A stretch of DNA of 64,000 nucleotides from Clostridium transplantifaecale (GTDB taxonomy: Bacteria > Bacillota > Clostridia > Lachnospirales > Lachnospiraceae), in NCBI RefSeq assembly GCF_900626075.1, contig NZ_UYZY01000002.1, positions 620,001 to 684,000 on the forward strand, in the 5' to 3' direction. A program made the translations under genes and the position numbers. Of this stretch, positions 37,062 to 45,719 are shown piece after piece. Under the pieces are notes generated by a model, which saw only the letters and a program-made list of their open reading frames with translations, had not been told where the DNA came from and searched no databases. Numbering within the stretch: position 1 is the first letter of the stretch; the number at the start of each line of letters is the position of its first letter.

Positions 37062-38429
37062 CTATTGTGGATTGATTTTCTTCTTAAGGATCTCGATGGT
37101 GTTGCGGAGACTTTCGTTCTTTTCCATATCGTTCCCTATCTTTTCATAGCCGTGAATAATGGTGGTGTGATCCCTGCCTCCTAAATATTTGCCGATAGCC
37201 TGAAGTGGGGTCTCCGTCATGCTGCGGCATAAGTACATAACGATCTGCCGTGGAAATACGACTTCTTTATTTCTCTTCTGGGAAGAGATGTCAAGCGGGG
37301 TGATGCCGAAATGATCGGCAACTACCTGGATAATCAGTTCCGGGGTCACTTCTTTCATCTCATTCGGTGAAATCAGATCTTTAAGCGCCTCTTCGGCCAG
37401 TTCAATCGTAATTTCACGTTTGTTAAGCTTTGAGAGGGCGACGATCTTGGTAAGCGCCCCTTCAAGTTCACGGATATTGGATTTGACATTGGTAGCGATG
37501 TATTTAATTACCTCGTTGTCGATGTTATATCCTTCGAGTTCTTCTTTTTTTCGCAGTATTGCCATTCGCGTTTCATAGTCAGGAGACTGTATGTCCACTG
37601 TCAGGCCCCATTCAAAACGGGAACGGAGACGCTCTTCCAGAGTTTCAATTTCCTTCGGAGGTTTATCCGATGAAATAATAATCTGTTTTTTCGCTTCGTA
37701 GAGGGAGTTGAAAGTGTGGAAGAATTCTTCCTGGGTACTCTCCTTACCAATAATAAACTGGATATCATCGATCAGAAGAATATCGTTATTCCTGTACTTT
37801 TCCCTGAATTCCGTGGTGGAAATGTTGTTTTTATTACGGATGGCATCGATCAGTTCGTTGGTAAATTTCTCACTCGTTACATATAAAACCTTGGCTTTTG
37901 GGTTATTCTTCAGAATAAAATGGCCGATGGAGTGCATAAGGTGGGTTTTACCAAGGCCAACTCCTCCGTAAATAAAAAGCGGGTTATAAATTTCACCTGG
38001 AGATTCTGCTACAGCCAAAGAAGCCGCATGCGCCAGATTGTTGTTGGCGCCTACGACGAAGCTGTCAAATGTATAGCGTGGATTTAAGTTGGCGTTCTGA
38101 ATTACCTGGCGGTTTACTTCCAGAGGACGGTTGATCAACTGATTCTTGTCCGCCTCATCCTGTGCTCCAACCTGTTCCGCTGTTACAAATTCCAATTCAC
38201 ATTCAATTTCTGTCAGCTCTTCGATGGTAATCTGAAGCAAAAATCCATATTTTTTCTTGATATAACCGAGAAAATGGATGTCCGGCACCAGGATCTGAAG
38301 AGTATTACCTTTGACAGCATATGGTTCCGTCGGAAGCAGCCATGTTTTAAATGAAACGTCGGTCAGCTCGTGCTCCTCTTTTATGTGCAGGAGAATCTGA
38401 TCCCATTTTTCCTTGATTTTTTCTAACAT
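37062..38429 (-). CDS. dnaA: Chromosomal replication initiator DnaA
   Basis: A 455-residue initiator ATPase. Domain I is at the N-terminus (LEKIKEKWDQILLHIKEEH). The AAA+ domain has Walker A YGGVGLGKTHLMHSIG, Walker B ILLIDDIQFI and the ISS motif region. Domain IV carries the DNA-binding signature LGGRDHTTIIHGYEKI. The start at ATG 38429 (MLEKIKEKW) has TAGGAG upstream; the frame opens earlier at 38468 without a site. The last codons overlap a DnaA-box-like AATCCACAA. Position and length are canonical. Confidence 0.98.
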   Translation of the reverse strand: MLEKIKEKWDQILLHIKEEHELTDVSFKTWLLPTEPYAVKGNTLQILVPDIHFLGYIKKKYGFLLQITIEELTEIECELEFVTAEQVGAQDEADKNQLINRPLEVNRQVIQNANLNPRYTFDSFVVGANNNLAHAASLAVAESPGEIYNPLFIYGGVGLGKTHLMHSIGHFILKNNPKAKVLYVTSEKFTNELIDAIRNKNNISTTEFREKYRNNDILLIDDIQFIIGKESTQEEFFHTFNSLYEAKKQIIISSDKPPKEIETLEERLRSRFEWGLTVDIQSPDYETRMAILRKKEELEGYNIDNEVIKYIATNVKSNIRELEGALTKIVALSKLNKREITIELAEEALKDLISPNEMKEVTPELIIQVVADHFGITPLDISSQKRNKEVVFPRQIVMYLCRSMTETPLQAIGKYLGGRDHTTIIHGYEKIGNDMEKNESLRNTIEILKKKINPQ

Positions 38430-38488
38430 AGTAAGTCTCCTAAGTGTATTAAACAAGCAAAACTGCAAATTTGCCCAATCTAATACCT

Positions 38489-38517
38489 ATTCTACATTAT
38501 TATAAAGTATTTTTCAA
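38489..38517 (-). promoter_or_regulatory. dnaA promoter
   Basis: On the minus strand TTGAAA (38517-38512), a 17-bp spacer and TAGAAT (38494-38489). Transcription would start near 38482, about 53 nt before the dnaA ATG. The promoter lies beside the DnaA box cluster, so autoregulation by DnaA is plausible. Confidence 0.65.
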
Positions 38518-38541
38518 TTAAAAGATTAAAAATGGGAGGAA

Positions 38542-38745
38542 TGTGTATAACTGAAATTTATTTATCCACTATCCGGAAGTATTGAAAAATAAAGGATTCA
38601 GACATAGGGGTGTGAACAATATACAAGATATTCAGATATTATCCCACTATTTATCCACAAGTTATCCCCAAAGTGTGGATAAGTTATGTAAAGCATGTGA
38701 ATAACCGGTGGAAATGCAGTAAAATCAAGGGTTTCGTAATCCACA
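38542..38745. other. oriC DnaA-box cluster upstream of dnaA
   Basis: Boxes that fit or nearly fit TTATNCACA on either strand: 38542-38550 (TGTGTATAA, perfect), 38562-38570 (TTATCCACT), 38651-38659 (TTATCCACA, perfect), 38662-38670 (TTATCCCCA), 38674-38682 (TGTGGATAA, perfect), 38696-38704 (TGTGAATAA) and 38737-38745 (TAATCCACA). The rest of 38746-39164 is AT-rich with a CCGCCTGCGGCGG stem near 38925 and no supported gene. Confidence 0.85.
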
Positions 38746-39164
38746 AAATGTAGTTGAAAAAATGAAATCAGGCACATTTTATGGATTTTTAGTGGGGATA
38801 ACTTAGAATAATTACTTTTTTGTTGTTTTTTGGTTGGATAAGAAAAATGGTGTGTACGGATCAGAGGTTTTTAATTTTAGCAAGAGTAAATTAACAGAAA
38901 AAGAACTTTTTGATGAATTTTCCGCCTGCGGCGGTTTGGTTTAAAACTATAATTTATGTACGACACTACTGTATGTACAAAAACTGGCCTTTTAAAAAAT
39001 ATAAAAACTGGATATATTTAACGAGTCAGTTAGATGCTATACTAGGGGCACTTGAAGCGGAGATATAAAATATAATATGAAATATACCGGGATATTCAAT
39101 GAGGTATTGCCGTGCCTGTCACAGCATTAAAAGTGTTTATTTTACAGAAAGAGAGGAAGATACA

Positions 39165-39788
39165 ATGGCTAAAGAAAAAATGATGATAATGGAACATAAA
39201 AAAACAGATGCTCAGGACAGAGGACAGGTTCACTCCAGCATACTTTCTGTGGTTATGACTGCTTTTTTTGCGGCCGTCATCTTCCTGGGAATCCAATCTT
39301 TTCGAATTCCGCTGCCTGCGGCGGTTGGAACACCGTTTCTTCATTTTGGACATATTTTTGTCATGCTGGCAATTGTGTGCCTCGGGGGAAAACGTTCAGC
39401 AGCAGCCGGTGTCCTGGGACTTGTTATTTTTGATATTTTAAACGGCTATATCCATTCAATCCCGAATGTATTTGTCAGCACGATTATCAAATGTCTTCTG
39501 GTAGGGGCTGTATTTAATATTATGAAAAAGCGGGCGGCGGGTGACCGGAAAAAAGAATATACTGCGGCGGTGATTTGTGCGGCTGTCTATGGTGTGCTGA
39601 ACATCGCAGTGGATTTTACCTGGTCTGTGGGTGAATTGATGCTGATAGGAAGTACTTTTGGCGCTGCATTGGCCGCAGAGATTACATCGATTCCGGCTAC
39701 GGTTATTAATGCGGGATTTACTGTGATCGGAACTGGACTGCTTTATATCCCGGTTGTTTCGGCTTACCGGCGTATTATAAAGGGTTAA
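39165..39788 (+). CDS. ECF-transporter S component (substrate-binding membrane subunit)
   Basis: A 207-residue protein with about five or six membrane segments (LSVVMTAFFAAVIFLGIQSF, FGHIFVMLAIVCLGGKRS, GVLGLVIFDILNGYIHSIPN, VFVSTIIKCLLVGAVFNIM, AAVICAAVYGVLNIAVDFTW and a C-terminal segment). The short hydrophobic protein with GKRSAAAGVLGLVIFDIL fits ECF-type S components, which bind a vitamin or other micronutrient and use a shared energising module. No ATPase or T subunit lies nearby, so it probably uses a distant one. Substrate unknown. The start at 39165 has AGAGAGGAAG upstream; an ATG at 39099 has none. Confidence 0.8.
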   Translation: MAKEKMMIMEHKKTDAQDRGQVHSSILSVVMTAFFAAVIFLGIQSFRIPLPAAVGTPFLHFGHIFVMLAIVCLGGKRSAAAGVLGLVIFDILNGYIHSIPNVFVSTIIKCLLVGAVFNIMKKRAAGDRKKEYTAAVICAAVYGVLNIAVDFTWSVGELMLIGSTFGAALAAEITSIPATVINAGFTVIGTGLLYIPVVSAYRRIIKG

Positions 39789-39809
39789 TACAGAATGGAG
39801 GAATGACAG

Positions 39810-41042
39810 ATGGATAGAAATCTAATTCAATCAGCCGAACCGGATCAGACCGGCGAGGCTGGTGGTATAATTCCGGATATTGAGAAAATCCAGTCGCTCT
39901 TAAGACAATACGGTCTGGACGGCTGGATTTTCTCCGATTTTCAGGGCCGCGATTTTATCACTGGTGATTTTCTGAAGCTGACGAAGCGAAAATGCACCAG
40001 GCGGCTGTTTTACTTCATTCCGGTGAAAGGGGAACCGGTCAAAATATTATCGGCGATTGAACCATTGCTGCTTGACCACCTGCCCGGCAGAAAAGTTCTT
40101 TATAAAGGAATGCGGGAGCAGAAAAGAGAGTTATCGGAATTTCTTTCACCGGGTATGCAGATTGCCTGCCAGTATTCGCCTGGGGGTAATGTTCCAACGA
40201 TAAGTTCTATGGATGCGGGGCTTGTGGAATATTTGAAGACATTTGAGATAGAACTGATTTCCTCGGCAGATTTAATGCAGTTTTTCGGTGCGGTGCTTAC
40301 AAAGTCACAGATAGAATCCCATATACAGGCAGGGAAAGCCATCCACCGGATTTTGGAGCAAACGTTTTCCTGGATAAGGAGCAGCCTGAATGCCGGGATT
40401 TATATTGATGAATGGATGATGTTAAAAGAGATGGAGCGCCTTATTGCGGCTGAAGAAATTTATATGGATTCACCGCCGTTTTTTGGAATTGACGAACATG
40501 CCTGTGATCCGGGATATGAGCCTTCGGAACACGGTTCGGCACAAATCCGGGAGGGCAGCCGTCTGATTATAGATATAGCCGGCCGGATGCCGGGAACGGA
40601 TTCTATTTATTATGATATCTCATGGTGCATGAATGTGGGGCCGGAGATTGATCCGGAATACCGCCGCCTGTTTGAGACGGTGAATGAGGTGCGGAACCGG
40701 CTGGTGCTATTTATTGAAGAGCGCCTCAATCAGGGAAGGGAGATCCGCGGCTATGAGGTGGACAAGCTGGCGAGGACCCTTTTTGGCCAAAAGGGGCTAG
40801 ATAATTTCCTGATGCACAGGACAGGCCACAATATCGGCCATTCCTGCCATGGAATCGGCGCCAATCTGGACGACTTTGAGACCCATGACGTACGTTGTTT
40901 ACTGCCAGGCACCATGTTCTCAGTGGAACCCGGGATTTATACGGAGAAATATGGGGTAAGACTGGAATTCGATGTACATTTGACAGAAGATAAGAAGGCC
41001 AGAATTTATGGGCCGGTTCAGACGGAGATATTAGTGATATAG
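39810..41042 (+). CDS. M24-family metallopeptidase (Xaa-Pro aminopeptidase-like)
   Basis: A 410-residue protein with a creatinase-like N-terminal domain (IQSLLRQYGLDGWIFSDF) and an M24 'pita-bread' C-terminal domain. Candidate metal ligands are visible in RLIIDIAGRMPG and SIYYDISWCMN (Asp), HNIGHSCHGIGAN (His), TMFSVEPGIYTEKYG (Glu) and VRLEFDVHL (Glu). Enzymes of this group remove N-terminal residues before proline or cut dipeptides; the exact specificity cannot be read. TGGAGGAATG lies before the ATG. It follows the S component by 21 bp and its stop abuts repeat copy A. Confidence 0.87.
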   Translation: MDRNLIQSAEPDQTGEAGGIIPDIEKIQSLLRQYGLDGWIFSDFQGRDFITGDFLKLTKRKCTRRLFYFIPVKGEPVKILSAIEPLLLDHLPGRKVLYKGMREQKRELSEFLSPGMQIACQYSPGGNVPTISSMDAGLVEYLKTFEIELISSADLMQFFGAVLTKSQIESHIQAGKAIHRILEQTFSWIRSSLNAGIYIDEWMMLKEMERLIAAEEIYMDSPPFFGIDEHACDPGYEPSEHGSAQIREGSRLIIDIAGRMPGTDSIYYDISWCMNVGPEIDPEYRRLFETVNEVRNRLVLFIEERLNQGREIRGYEVDKLARTLFGQKGLDNFLMHRTGHNIGHSCHGIGANLDDFETHDVRCLLPGTMFSVEPGIYTEKYGVRLEFDVHLTEDKKARIYGPVQTEILVI

Positions 41043-41043
41043 T

Positions 41044-41453
41044 TAATTGAGATGTGAGGACGCCACTGTAAGATGGCGGACGGGGTGGTGGGAGGGTGTT
41101 TATGAGTCTTCAGTCCCGGTTTGCAGGTTGTGGTGAGGGGGAATCCGGAGAAAAAAATTCCTGCGGGGACACGCTCCCGCTTGTGAAGCGCACAGCGGAT
41201 GCTAAGCTCGAAAGTACCTCGCTAAGCACCGGCGGGCTTCAAGGTCTCCCTTCGGAAAGTTTTTCTCCTCCTTCCCCGGGCAGATGATCGATGGGACTAA
41301 AGACTCAGCGAAGAGCGCAAGCGTTTCCCGAAGGAACTTTTTCTGCCCGGATTCCCCACCCGCGACAACCTAAAGTCCGGGACTGAAGATTCATAGTCTC
41401 CCCTCACCATTCCGAACTTCAGCCGTCCCGGCGCAGTTCTCCTTTCTCAATTA
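41044..41453 (+). repeat. Intergenic repeat copy A (410 bp, terminal inverted repeats)
   Basis: Bounded by perfect 8-bp inverted ends TAATTGAG (41044-41051) and CTCAATTA (41446-41453). The left arm has TGAGTCTTCAGTCCCGG (41103-41119) and GAGGGGGAATCCGGAG. The middle resembles copy B (CTTGTGAAGCGCACAGCGG, GCTAAGCACCGG, CCCTTCGGAAAGTTTTTCTC). The right arm is an inverted second left arm (CCGGGACTGAAGATTCA near 41377). The element spans the whole gap between the M24 stop and the CHR-transporter stop and overlaps that stop codon. A 63-codon frame inside it is not supported as a gene. Confidence 0.8.
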
Positions 41454-42029
41454 CAGTGCAAAAACGGGTGCCAGGGCGATCCCTGCGACTGCTGAAGACG
41501 CAATATACACGATGGGATGTTTTTTTAATTTTTTGATCAGGATAAAAATAACTATAAAGTAAGCAATTTTCCCCCATGAAATCATGGAAATAACATTCAT
41601 TAGCGTAGGGACGGCGGCAGAGGCCTTGAGCATTGCTATTTTGAAAACATCAAATCCGGCGGCCGCGATCAGTCCTGTGACAGCGGGGCGCAGACCGTAA
41701 AAGATATTGTCTATCTGCCGGTTATTACTGAATTTCTCCAGCGATTTTGACACGAGGGTGACAATAATCATGGCCGGAAGGATTTCTCCCAGGGTGGCGG
41801 TTATTCCCCCGGCGATGCCGGCTATATTGTATCCGACATAGGTTGCCATATTTATTCCAATCGGGCCTGGAGTAGATTCTGAGATTGCTATCATATCGGT
41901 TATCAGTTCTATGGGGAACCATCCCGTATTAAGACTTAACTGCTGGAGAAAGGGGATGGTCGCCATGCCTCCGCCTATAGCGAAAAGCCCTATCTTGAAA
42001 AATTCAATAAATAAATTAATGAATATCAT
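41451..42029 (-). CDS. Chromate transporter family (CHR) half protein, second of pair
   Basis: A 192-residue membrane protein of the CHR family (PF02417). It starts MIFINLFIEFFKIGLFAIGGG and has ELITDMIAISESTPGPIGINMATYVGY, the family signature (the GGGMATIPFL and TPGPI motifs), with about five or six membrane segments. Short CHR proteins work as heteromeric pairs; this gene overlaps its partner by 4 bp (ATGA). Chromate export is known for some members, but most have unknown substrates. The stop codon lies in the end of repeat copy A. Confidence 0.9.
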   Translation of the reverse strand: MIFINLFIEFFKIGLFAIGGGMATIPFLQQLSLNTGWFPIELITDMIAISESTPGPIGINMATYVGYNIAGIAGGITATLGEILPAMIIVTLVSKSLEKFSNNRQIDNIFYGLRPAVTGLIAAAGFDVFKIAMLKASAAVPTLMNVISMISWGKIAYFIVIFILIKKLKKHPIVYIASSAVAGIALAPVFAL

Positions 42030-42580
42030 TTTACCACCTCTTTTTTAGTCAAAATCCAGTTTTTAAGGATCACTCCCGTCAGACCGGCGCCTATGATCAC
42101 AAGGATCGGGGATATGGGGCTGAATTCGGTGAGGATAAATACAAGCAGACAGATGGCAAGTCCCCAGATATCCTTGACGCCCTTTTTCCAGAGTCCCAGG
42201 ACAGCGTCCAGGATCAGAGCCACCACACAGATGGAAACACCGGTCATGGCCTGCTTTATAAATACGTTATCCTGAAAATTGGAAAGGAAGGCGGCGATAA
42301 TACTGATTATGATGATACAGGGAGTCACACAGCCCAGAGCCGCGGCGATTCCGCCGAGGAATTTTTTGCGGTGGTATCCGATGAAAACAGATACATTAAC
42401 TGCAATGATTCCCGGAAGTCCCTGGCTGACGGCGTAATAATCCATCACCTGTTCTTCGGTAATCCATTTTTTATTTTCCACACATTCCTTTCTCAGGATA
42501 GGGAGCATGGCGTATCCACCGCCAAATGTAACGCTTCCCATCTTGAAAAAGGAAATAAAGATTGAAATTAATTCCTTCAT
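42026..42580 (-). CDS. Chromate transporter family (CHR) half protein, first of pair
   Basis: A 184-residue membrane protein of the CHR family: LISIFISFFKMGSVTFGGGY at the N-terminus, AMLPILRKECVENKKWITEE, YYAVSQGLPGIIAVNVSVFIG and about six membrane segments. It is the N-terminal-type partner of the overlapping downstream gene. It lies 73 bp after the gamma-glutamyltransferase gene on the same strand and may belong to the same transcript, although no functional link is known. Confidence 0.9.
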   Translation of the reverse strand: MKELISIFISFFKMGSVTFGGGYAMLPILRKECVENKKWITEEQVMDYYAVSQGLPGIIAVNVSVFIGYHRKKFLGGIAAALGCVTPCIIIISIIAAFLSNFQDNVFIKQAMTGVSICVVALILDAVLGLWKKGVKDIWGLAICLLVFILTEFSPISPILVIIGAGLTGVILKNWILTKKEVVK

Positions 42581-42653
42581 ATTTTTCTGCAGCTCCTGTA
42601 ATGGTTGCTTTTATTGGTTGATTTCAAAGCTGATAAAATTTATTTGTTTTATT

Positions 42654-44261
42654 TTACCAGGCGGCAACTGTTCCGTCCGTCCGTGGCTCGGTTGCTCCGG
42701 TCAGCGTTCCATTTTCGTCTTTCCAGATAATCTGTCCGCGGCCAAAGTTCAGCGATTCCGGCAGGACTTTAATATTATGGCCTCTTCTGACAAGTTCCTC
42801 GGTGAGAGCGTATGGGAATCCGCGTTCCACTTCAATATCCTTTCCGCCGGTCCACTGCCATCTGGGTGCGTCTAGCGCCTCCTGCGGGTTCATATGAAAA
42901 TCAAGCGTATTGGTAATTACCTGTAAATGGCCCTGAGGCTGCATAAAACCGCCCATTACGCCGAACGGGCCGACGGCTTCGCCGTCTTTTGTAAGAAATG
43001 CAGGAATAATGGTATGGAATGCTTTTTTTCCCGGTGCGAGACAGTTGGCGTCTTCTTTGTTGAGAGAGAAGCTGTATCCCCTGTTTTGGAGACTGATTCC
43101 GGTTCCCGGGATGACAATGCCGGAGCCGAATCCCCAGTAGTTGCTCTGAATGTAAGAAACCATATTTCCTTCTCCGTCTGCAGCGCACATATATACGGTA
43201 CCGCCGCATTTGGGATCACCTGCCGACGGCATGATGGCATCGCGGCCGATCAGTGCGCGGCGTCTGGCAGCATATTCTTCGGACAGCATTTCATCAGTAG
43301 TAACTCTCATGGCCGTTTCATCGGATACGTAATGTTTACCGTCGGTGAAAGCGAGTTTCATAGCTTCTAACTGTTTATGTATGGTTTCTGCCGTATCTCT
43401 CTCCGTAAATTCAAATCCCCTTAAGATATTGAGGGCCATCAGTGCAATAATGCCGTTGCCGTTGGGAGGCATTTCCCAGATATCGTAACCGCGGTAGTTG
43501 GTATGGATTGGTTCTACCCATTTGCACCAGTAGTCTTCCAGATCTGATTTTCTGATGTAACCGCCCGTTTTTTGGGAAAATGCGTCGATGGCGTCGGCCA
43601 GTTCTCCCTGATAAATGGCTTTTGACTTTGTGGCGGCTATTTTCCGGAGTGTATCGGCCAGTTCGAGGGAGTTCCACACCTCACCCGGTGCGGGCGCATG
43701 GCCTTTCGGGGCAAATGTTTGAAACCATGGTTCATACTCTTCACCGGCAAATTCGGCTGAAAATTCACGGTAGGAATTGCCCCAGAGCCTTGAAATAACA
43801 GGGGAGACACCATATCCTTCTTCTGCATAGGTAATGGCCGGTTTCAGGACTTCTTCAAAGGGAAGTCTGCCGTATTTTTCCGATAATTCAGCCCAGGCTG
43901 AGGGCGCTCCGGGCACCATTACCGGGATCCATCCTCTTTTTGGCATGGAGTTATGGCCGAGACTTTTCACCGTATCGATATCCAGAGACATGGGGGCTTT
44001 GCCGCTGGCATTTAAGCCGTGCAGTTGTCCCTTTGTCCATACAAGGGCAAAGGCATCGCTTCCGATTCCGTTAGAAGTAGGTTCCAGCACGGTCATACAA
44101 GATGCCGTTGCAATAATTGCATCGATGGCGTTTCCTCCCTTTTTTATCATATCAAGTCCGGCCTGGGCGGCGAGGGGCTGAGAGGTGCATACCATTCCTT
44201 TCCTTCCATATACCACGCTTCTTCTGGAAGGGTAGCTGTTTTTTAATGCATCGTAGTTCAT
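42654..44261 (-). CDS. ggt: Gamma-glutamyltransferase-family hydrolase, cytoplasmic
   Basis: A 535-residue N-terminal nucleophile hydrolase. It shows VCTSQPLAAQAGLDMIKKGG, NAIDAIIATASCMTVLEPTSNGIGSDAF (the LEP...GIGGD-type motif), PPNGNGIIALMALNIL, the autoprocessing site CGGTVYMCAAD with the nucleophile Thr, and GFGSGIVIPGTGISLQNRG. It would remove gamma-glutamyl groups from glutathione or gamma-glutamyl peptides. No signal peptide is visible, unlike most bacterial GGTs, so it may act inside the cell on imported peptides. It follows the glutamate-symporter-like gene by 49 bp. Confidence 0.88.
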   Translation of the reverse strand: MNYDALKNSYPSRRSVVYGRKGMVCTSQPLAAQAGLDMIKKGGNAIDAIIATASCMTVLEPTSNGIGSDAFALVWTKGQLHGLNASGKAPMSLDIDTVKSLGHNSMPKRGWIPVMVPGAPSAWAELSEKYGRLPFEEVLKPAITYAEEGYGVSPVISRLWGNSYREFSAEFAGEEYEPWFQTFAPKGHAPAPGEVWNSLELADTLRKIAATKSKAIYQGELADAIDAFSQKTGGYIRKSDLEDYWCKWVEPIHTNYRGYDIWEMPPNGNGIIALMALNILRGFEFTERDTAETIHKQLEAMKLAFTDGKHYVSDETAMRVTTDEMLSEEYAARRRALIGRDAIMPSAGDPKCGGTVYMCAADGEGNMVSYIQSNYWGFGSGIVIPGTGISLQNRGYSFSLNKEDANCLAPGKKAFHTIIPAFLTKDGEAVGPFGVMGGFMQPQGHLQVITNTLDFHMNPQEALDAPRWQWTGGKDIEVERGFPYALTEELVRRGHNIKVLPESLNFGRGQIIWKDENGTLTGATEPRTDGTVAAW

Positions 44262-44310
44262 AAGATTCTCCTTAAAATAAATATTTTTGTTTTGTTATGT
44301 TAAAGCCGGA

Positions 44311-45510
44311 TTAAAGGAAGTTGACCAGGACTCCGGCAATAATGATGGACAGGGATGTGACGGAAACAAATCCTGACACGACAAAGGCAGGCGTCAGTTT
44401 TGTAATCACATAATTTTTTTCTTCTTCGGTTTCGGATACTGCCAGGGCTACTTCATTGACAATCAGTTGTGTGGCAGGGAAACCTAACAGCTGGGCCATG
44501 GCACAGCCCATTGCCTTATTCTTGGAACCTACAATTTTCCATAATGGAAGAACGCGCAGGCAGATAACGCTGAAAATAAGTACGGCGGCAAATACCAGGA
44601 CGGTCTGGAAGCCGATCAGTGCGATATTGCCCAGGTTTACATTGGCAAGGGCAGGAATGATATCGGCAAACATGGCCATCATTACGATACCCATGGAGTT
44701 ACCGTAATTTAAAATACGGGTCGGGATAAGTCCGAGACAGTTAGCCCCGCATCCGAATATAAGGGCCCAGATCCCGTAGTTAATGCCGGGTGTGTGTGCG
44801 GCAACCAGATAGGAGAGGAAACCGCCGCAGGCCGTGATGGCAAGGCAGGTATAATCGGTATAATATTTTTTGTGTTTCTGGAAAAAGGTCTGTTTGTGGC
44901 CGTTTGCATCGTCATTTTCAGAAGAAACATCTTCCAGGCCTTTTAAAAGATCGATACCCTGAGCTTTCTTTTCGCGGTATTCATTGACCAGGAGAAAACC
45001 TTCCTGACGGCCAAAGTAGGATGCAGGTATTGTTCCCACGAATTTCTGGATGGCATAGATAAACGCGCCCAGAGCCGCTGCGGTGGTAAGGCCTTTTTCA
45101 AGCGCTCCCTCGGTCATAATCTGGGTTGCATTAATACCGCCGTTTACAATCGGAATCGATACAAGTGCAGATTCCCTGCCGATGAACGGGATAATCACAA
45201 GGACGCCGACAAGAGCTACGGCCATAGCCACCAGGGACATGATAACGACACGCCATTCCTTCTTCAACTGTGCCAGGTTGATCTGTGAGCCGATACTAAA
45301 AATAATGAAACATGCCGACCAGCGGCTGAATTCAGTAAGTCCCGCCTGATCGATGATATCTTTTGGAAAGATACCTGACATGAACCCGCCCAGAAATATC
45401 ATGAAGATGATAAATACGGATGATATTTTTGCCTTGGTGAACACCCCAAAAAAATCACCAATAGCAAAGCAGAGCAGGACGATAAACAGATACTTGGTCA
45501 TTACTAACAT
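44311..45510 (-). CDS. Sodium:glutamate symporter (GltS)-like membrane transporter
   Basis: A 399-residue protein with about ten membrane segments in two similar halves: TKYLFIVLLCFAIGDFFGVF, FIIFMIFLGGFMSGIFPKDI, CFIIFSIGSQINLAQLKKEW in the first; IWALIFGCGANCLGLIPTRI and AQLLGFPATQLIVNEVALAV in the second, with a hydrophilic loop at about 180-215. Layout and context with a glutamyl hydrolase suggest a GltS-like carrier, but I do not see a decisive family signature. TGAGGAGGG precedes the ATG. It is the first gene after a sigma-54-type promoter. Confidence 0.6.
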   Translation of the reverse strand: MLVMTKYLFIVLLCFAIGDFFGVFTKAKISSVFIIFMIFLGGFMSGIFPKDIIDQAGLTEFSRWSACFIIFSIGSQINLAQLKKEWRVVIMSLVAMAVALVGVLVIIPFIGRESALVSIPIVNGGINATQIMTEGALEKGLTTAAALGAFIYAIQKFVGTIPASYFGRQEGFLLVNEYREKKAQGIDLLKGLEDVSSENDDANGHKQTFFQKHKKYYTDYTCLAITACGGFLSYLVAAHTPGINYGIWALIFGCGANCLGLIPTRILNYGNSMGIVMMAMFADIIPALANVNLGNIALIGFQTVLVFAAVLIFSVICLRVLPLWKIVGSKNKAMGCAMAQLLGFPATQLIVNEVALAVSETEEEKNYVITKLTPAFVVSGFVSVTSLSIIIAGVLVNFL

Positions 45511-45548
45511 GATGGAACCCTCCTCAAATAGTTTGATACCGTTATATA

Positions 45549-45566
45549 AAGCATGAACCGTGCCAA
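45549..45566 (-). promoter_or_regulatory. Sigma-54 (-24/-12) promoter of the gltS-like/ggt operon
   Basis: On the minus strand TTGGCACGGTTCATGCTTT has the full TGGCAC box (45565-45560) and GC at 45552-45551. The 12-bp first-G to first-G spacing is correct. Transcription would start near 45538, about 28 nt before the transporter ATG. It is one of the closest consensus matches possible and lies beside the second sigma-54 activator gene. Confidence 0.82.
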
Positions 45567-45719
45567 AAATTAAAAAATGGGGGAGAAATTAAAAAATAGA
45601 TGAAATTTTCCGCTGATCCGAAAGAAAAAGCTGTTTTTATAAAGCTATTTTATATCATGTATGGGTTAAAGTTCTACCTGAAAATAGATAAAATAATAAA
45701 AGATGGGGATATTAAAATG

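Noticed and set aside
38746..39164. A riboswitch upstream of the ECF S component
   Set aside because: The leader is AT-rich with only a short CCGCCTGCGGCGG stem near 38925; no pattern of a known vitamin riboswitch could be recognised by eye.
41096..41287. 63-codon open frame on the plus strand as a protein gene
   Set aside because: It lies within repeat copy A and is a shorter version of the copy B frame; no translation signals.
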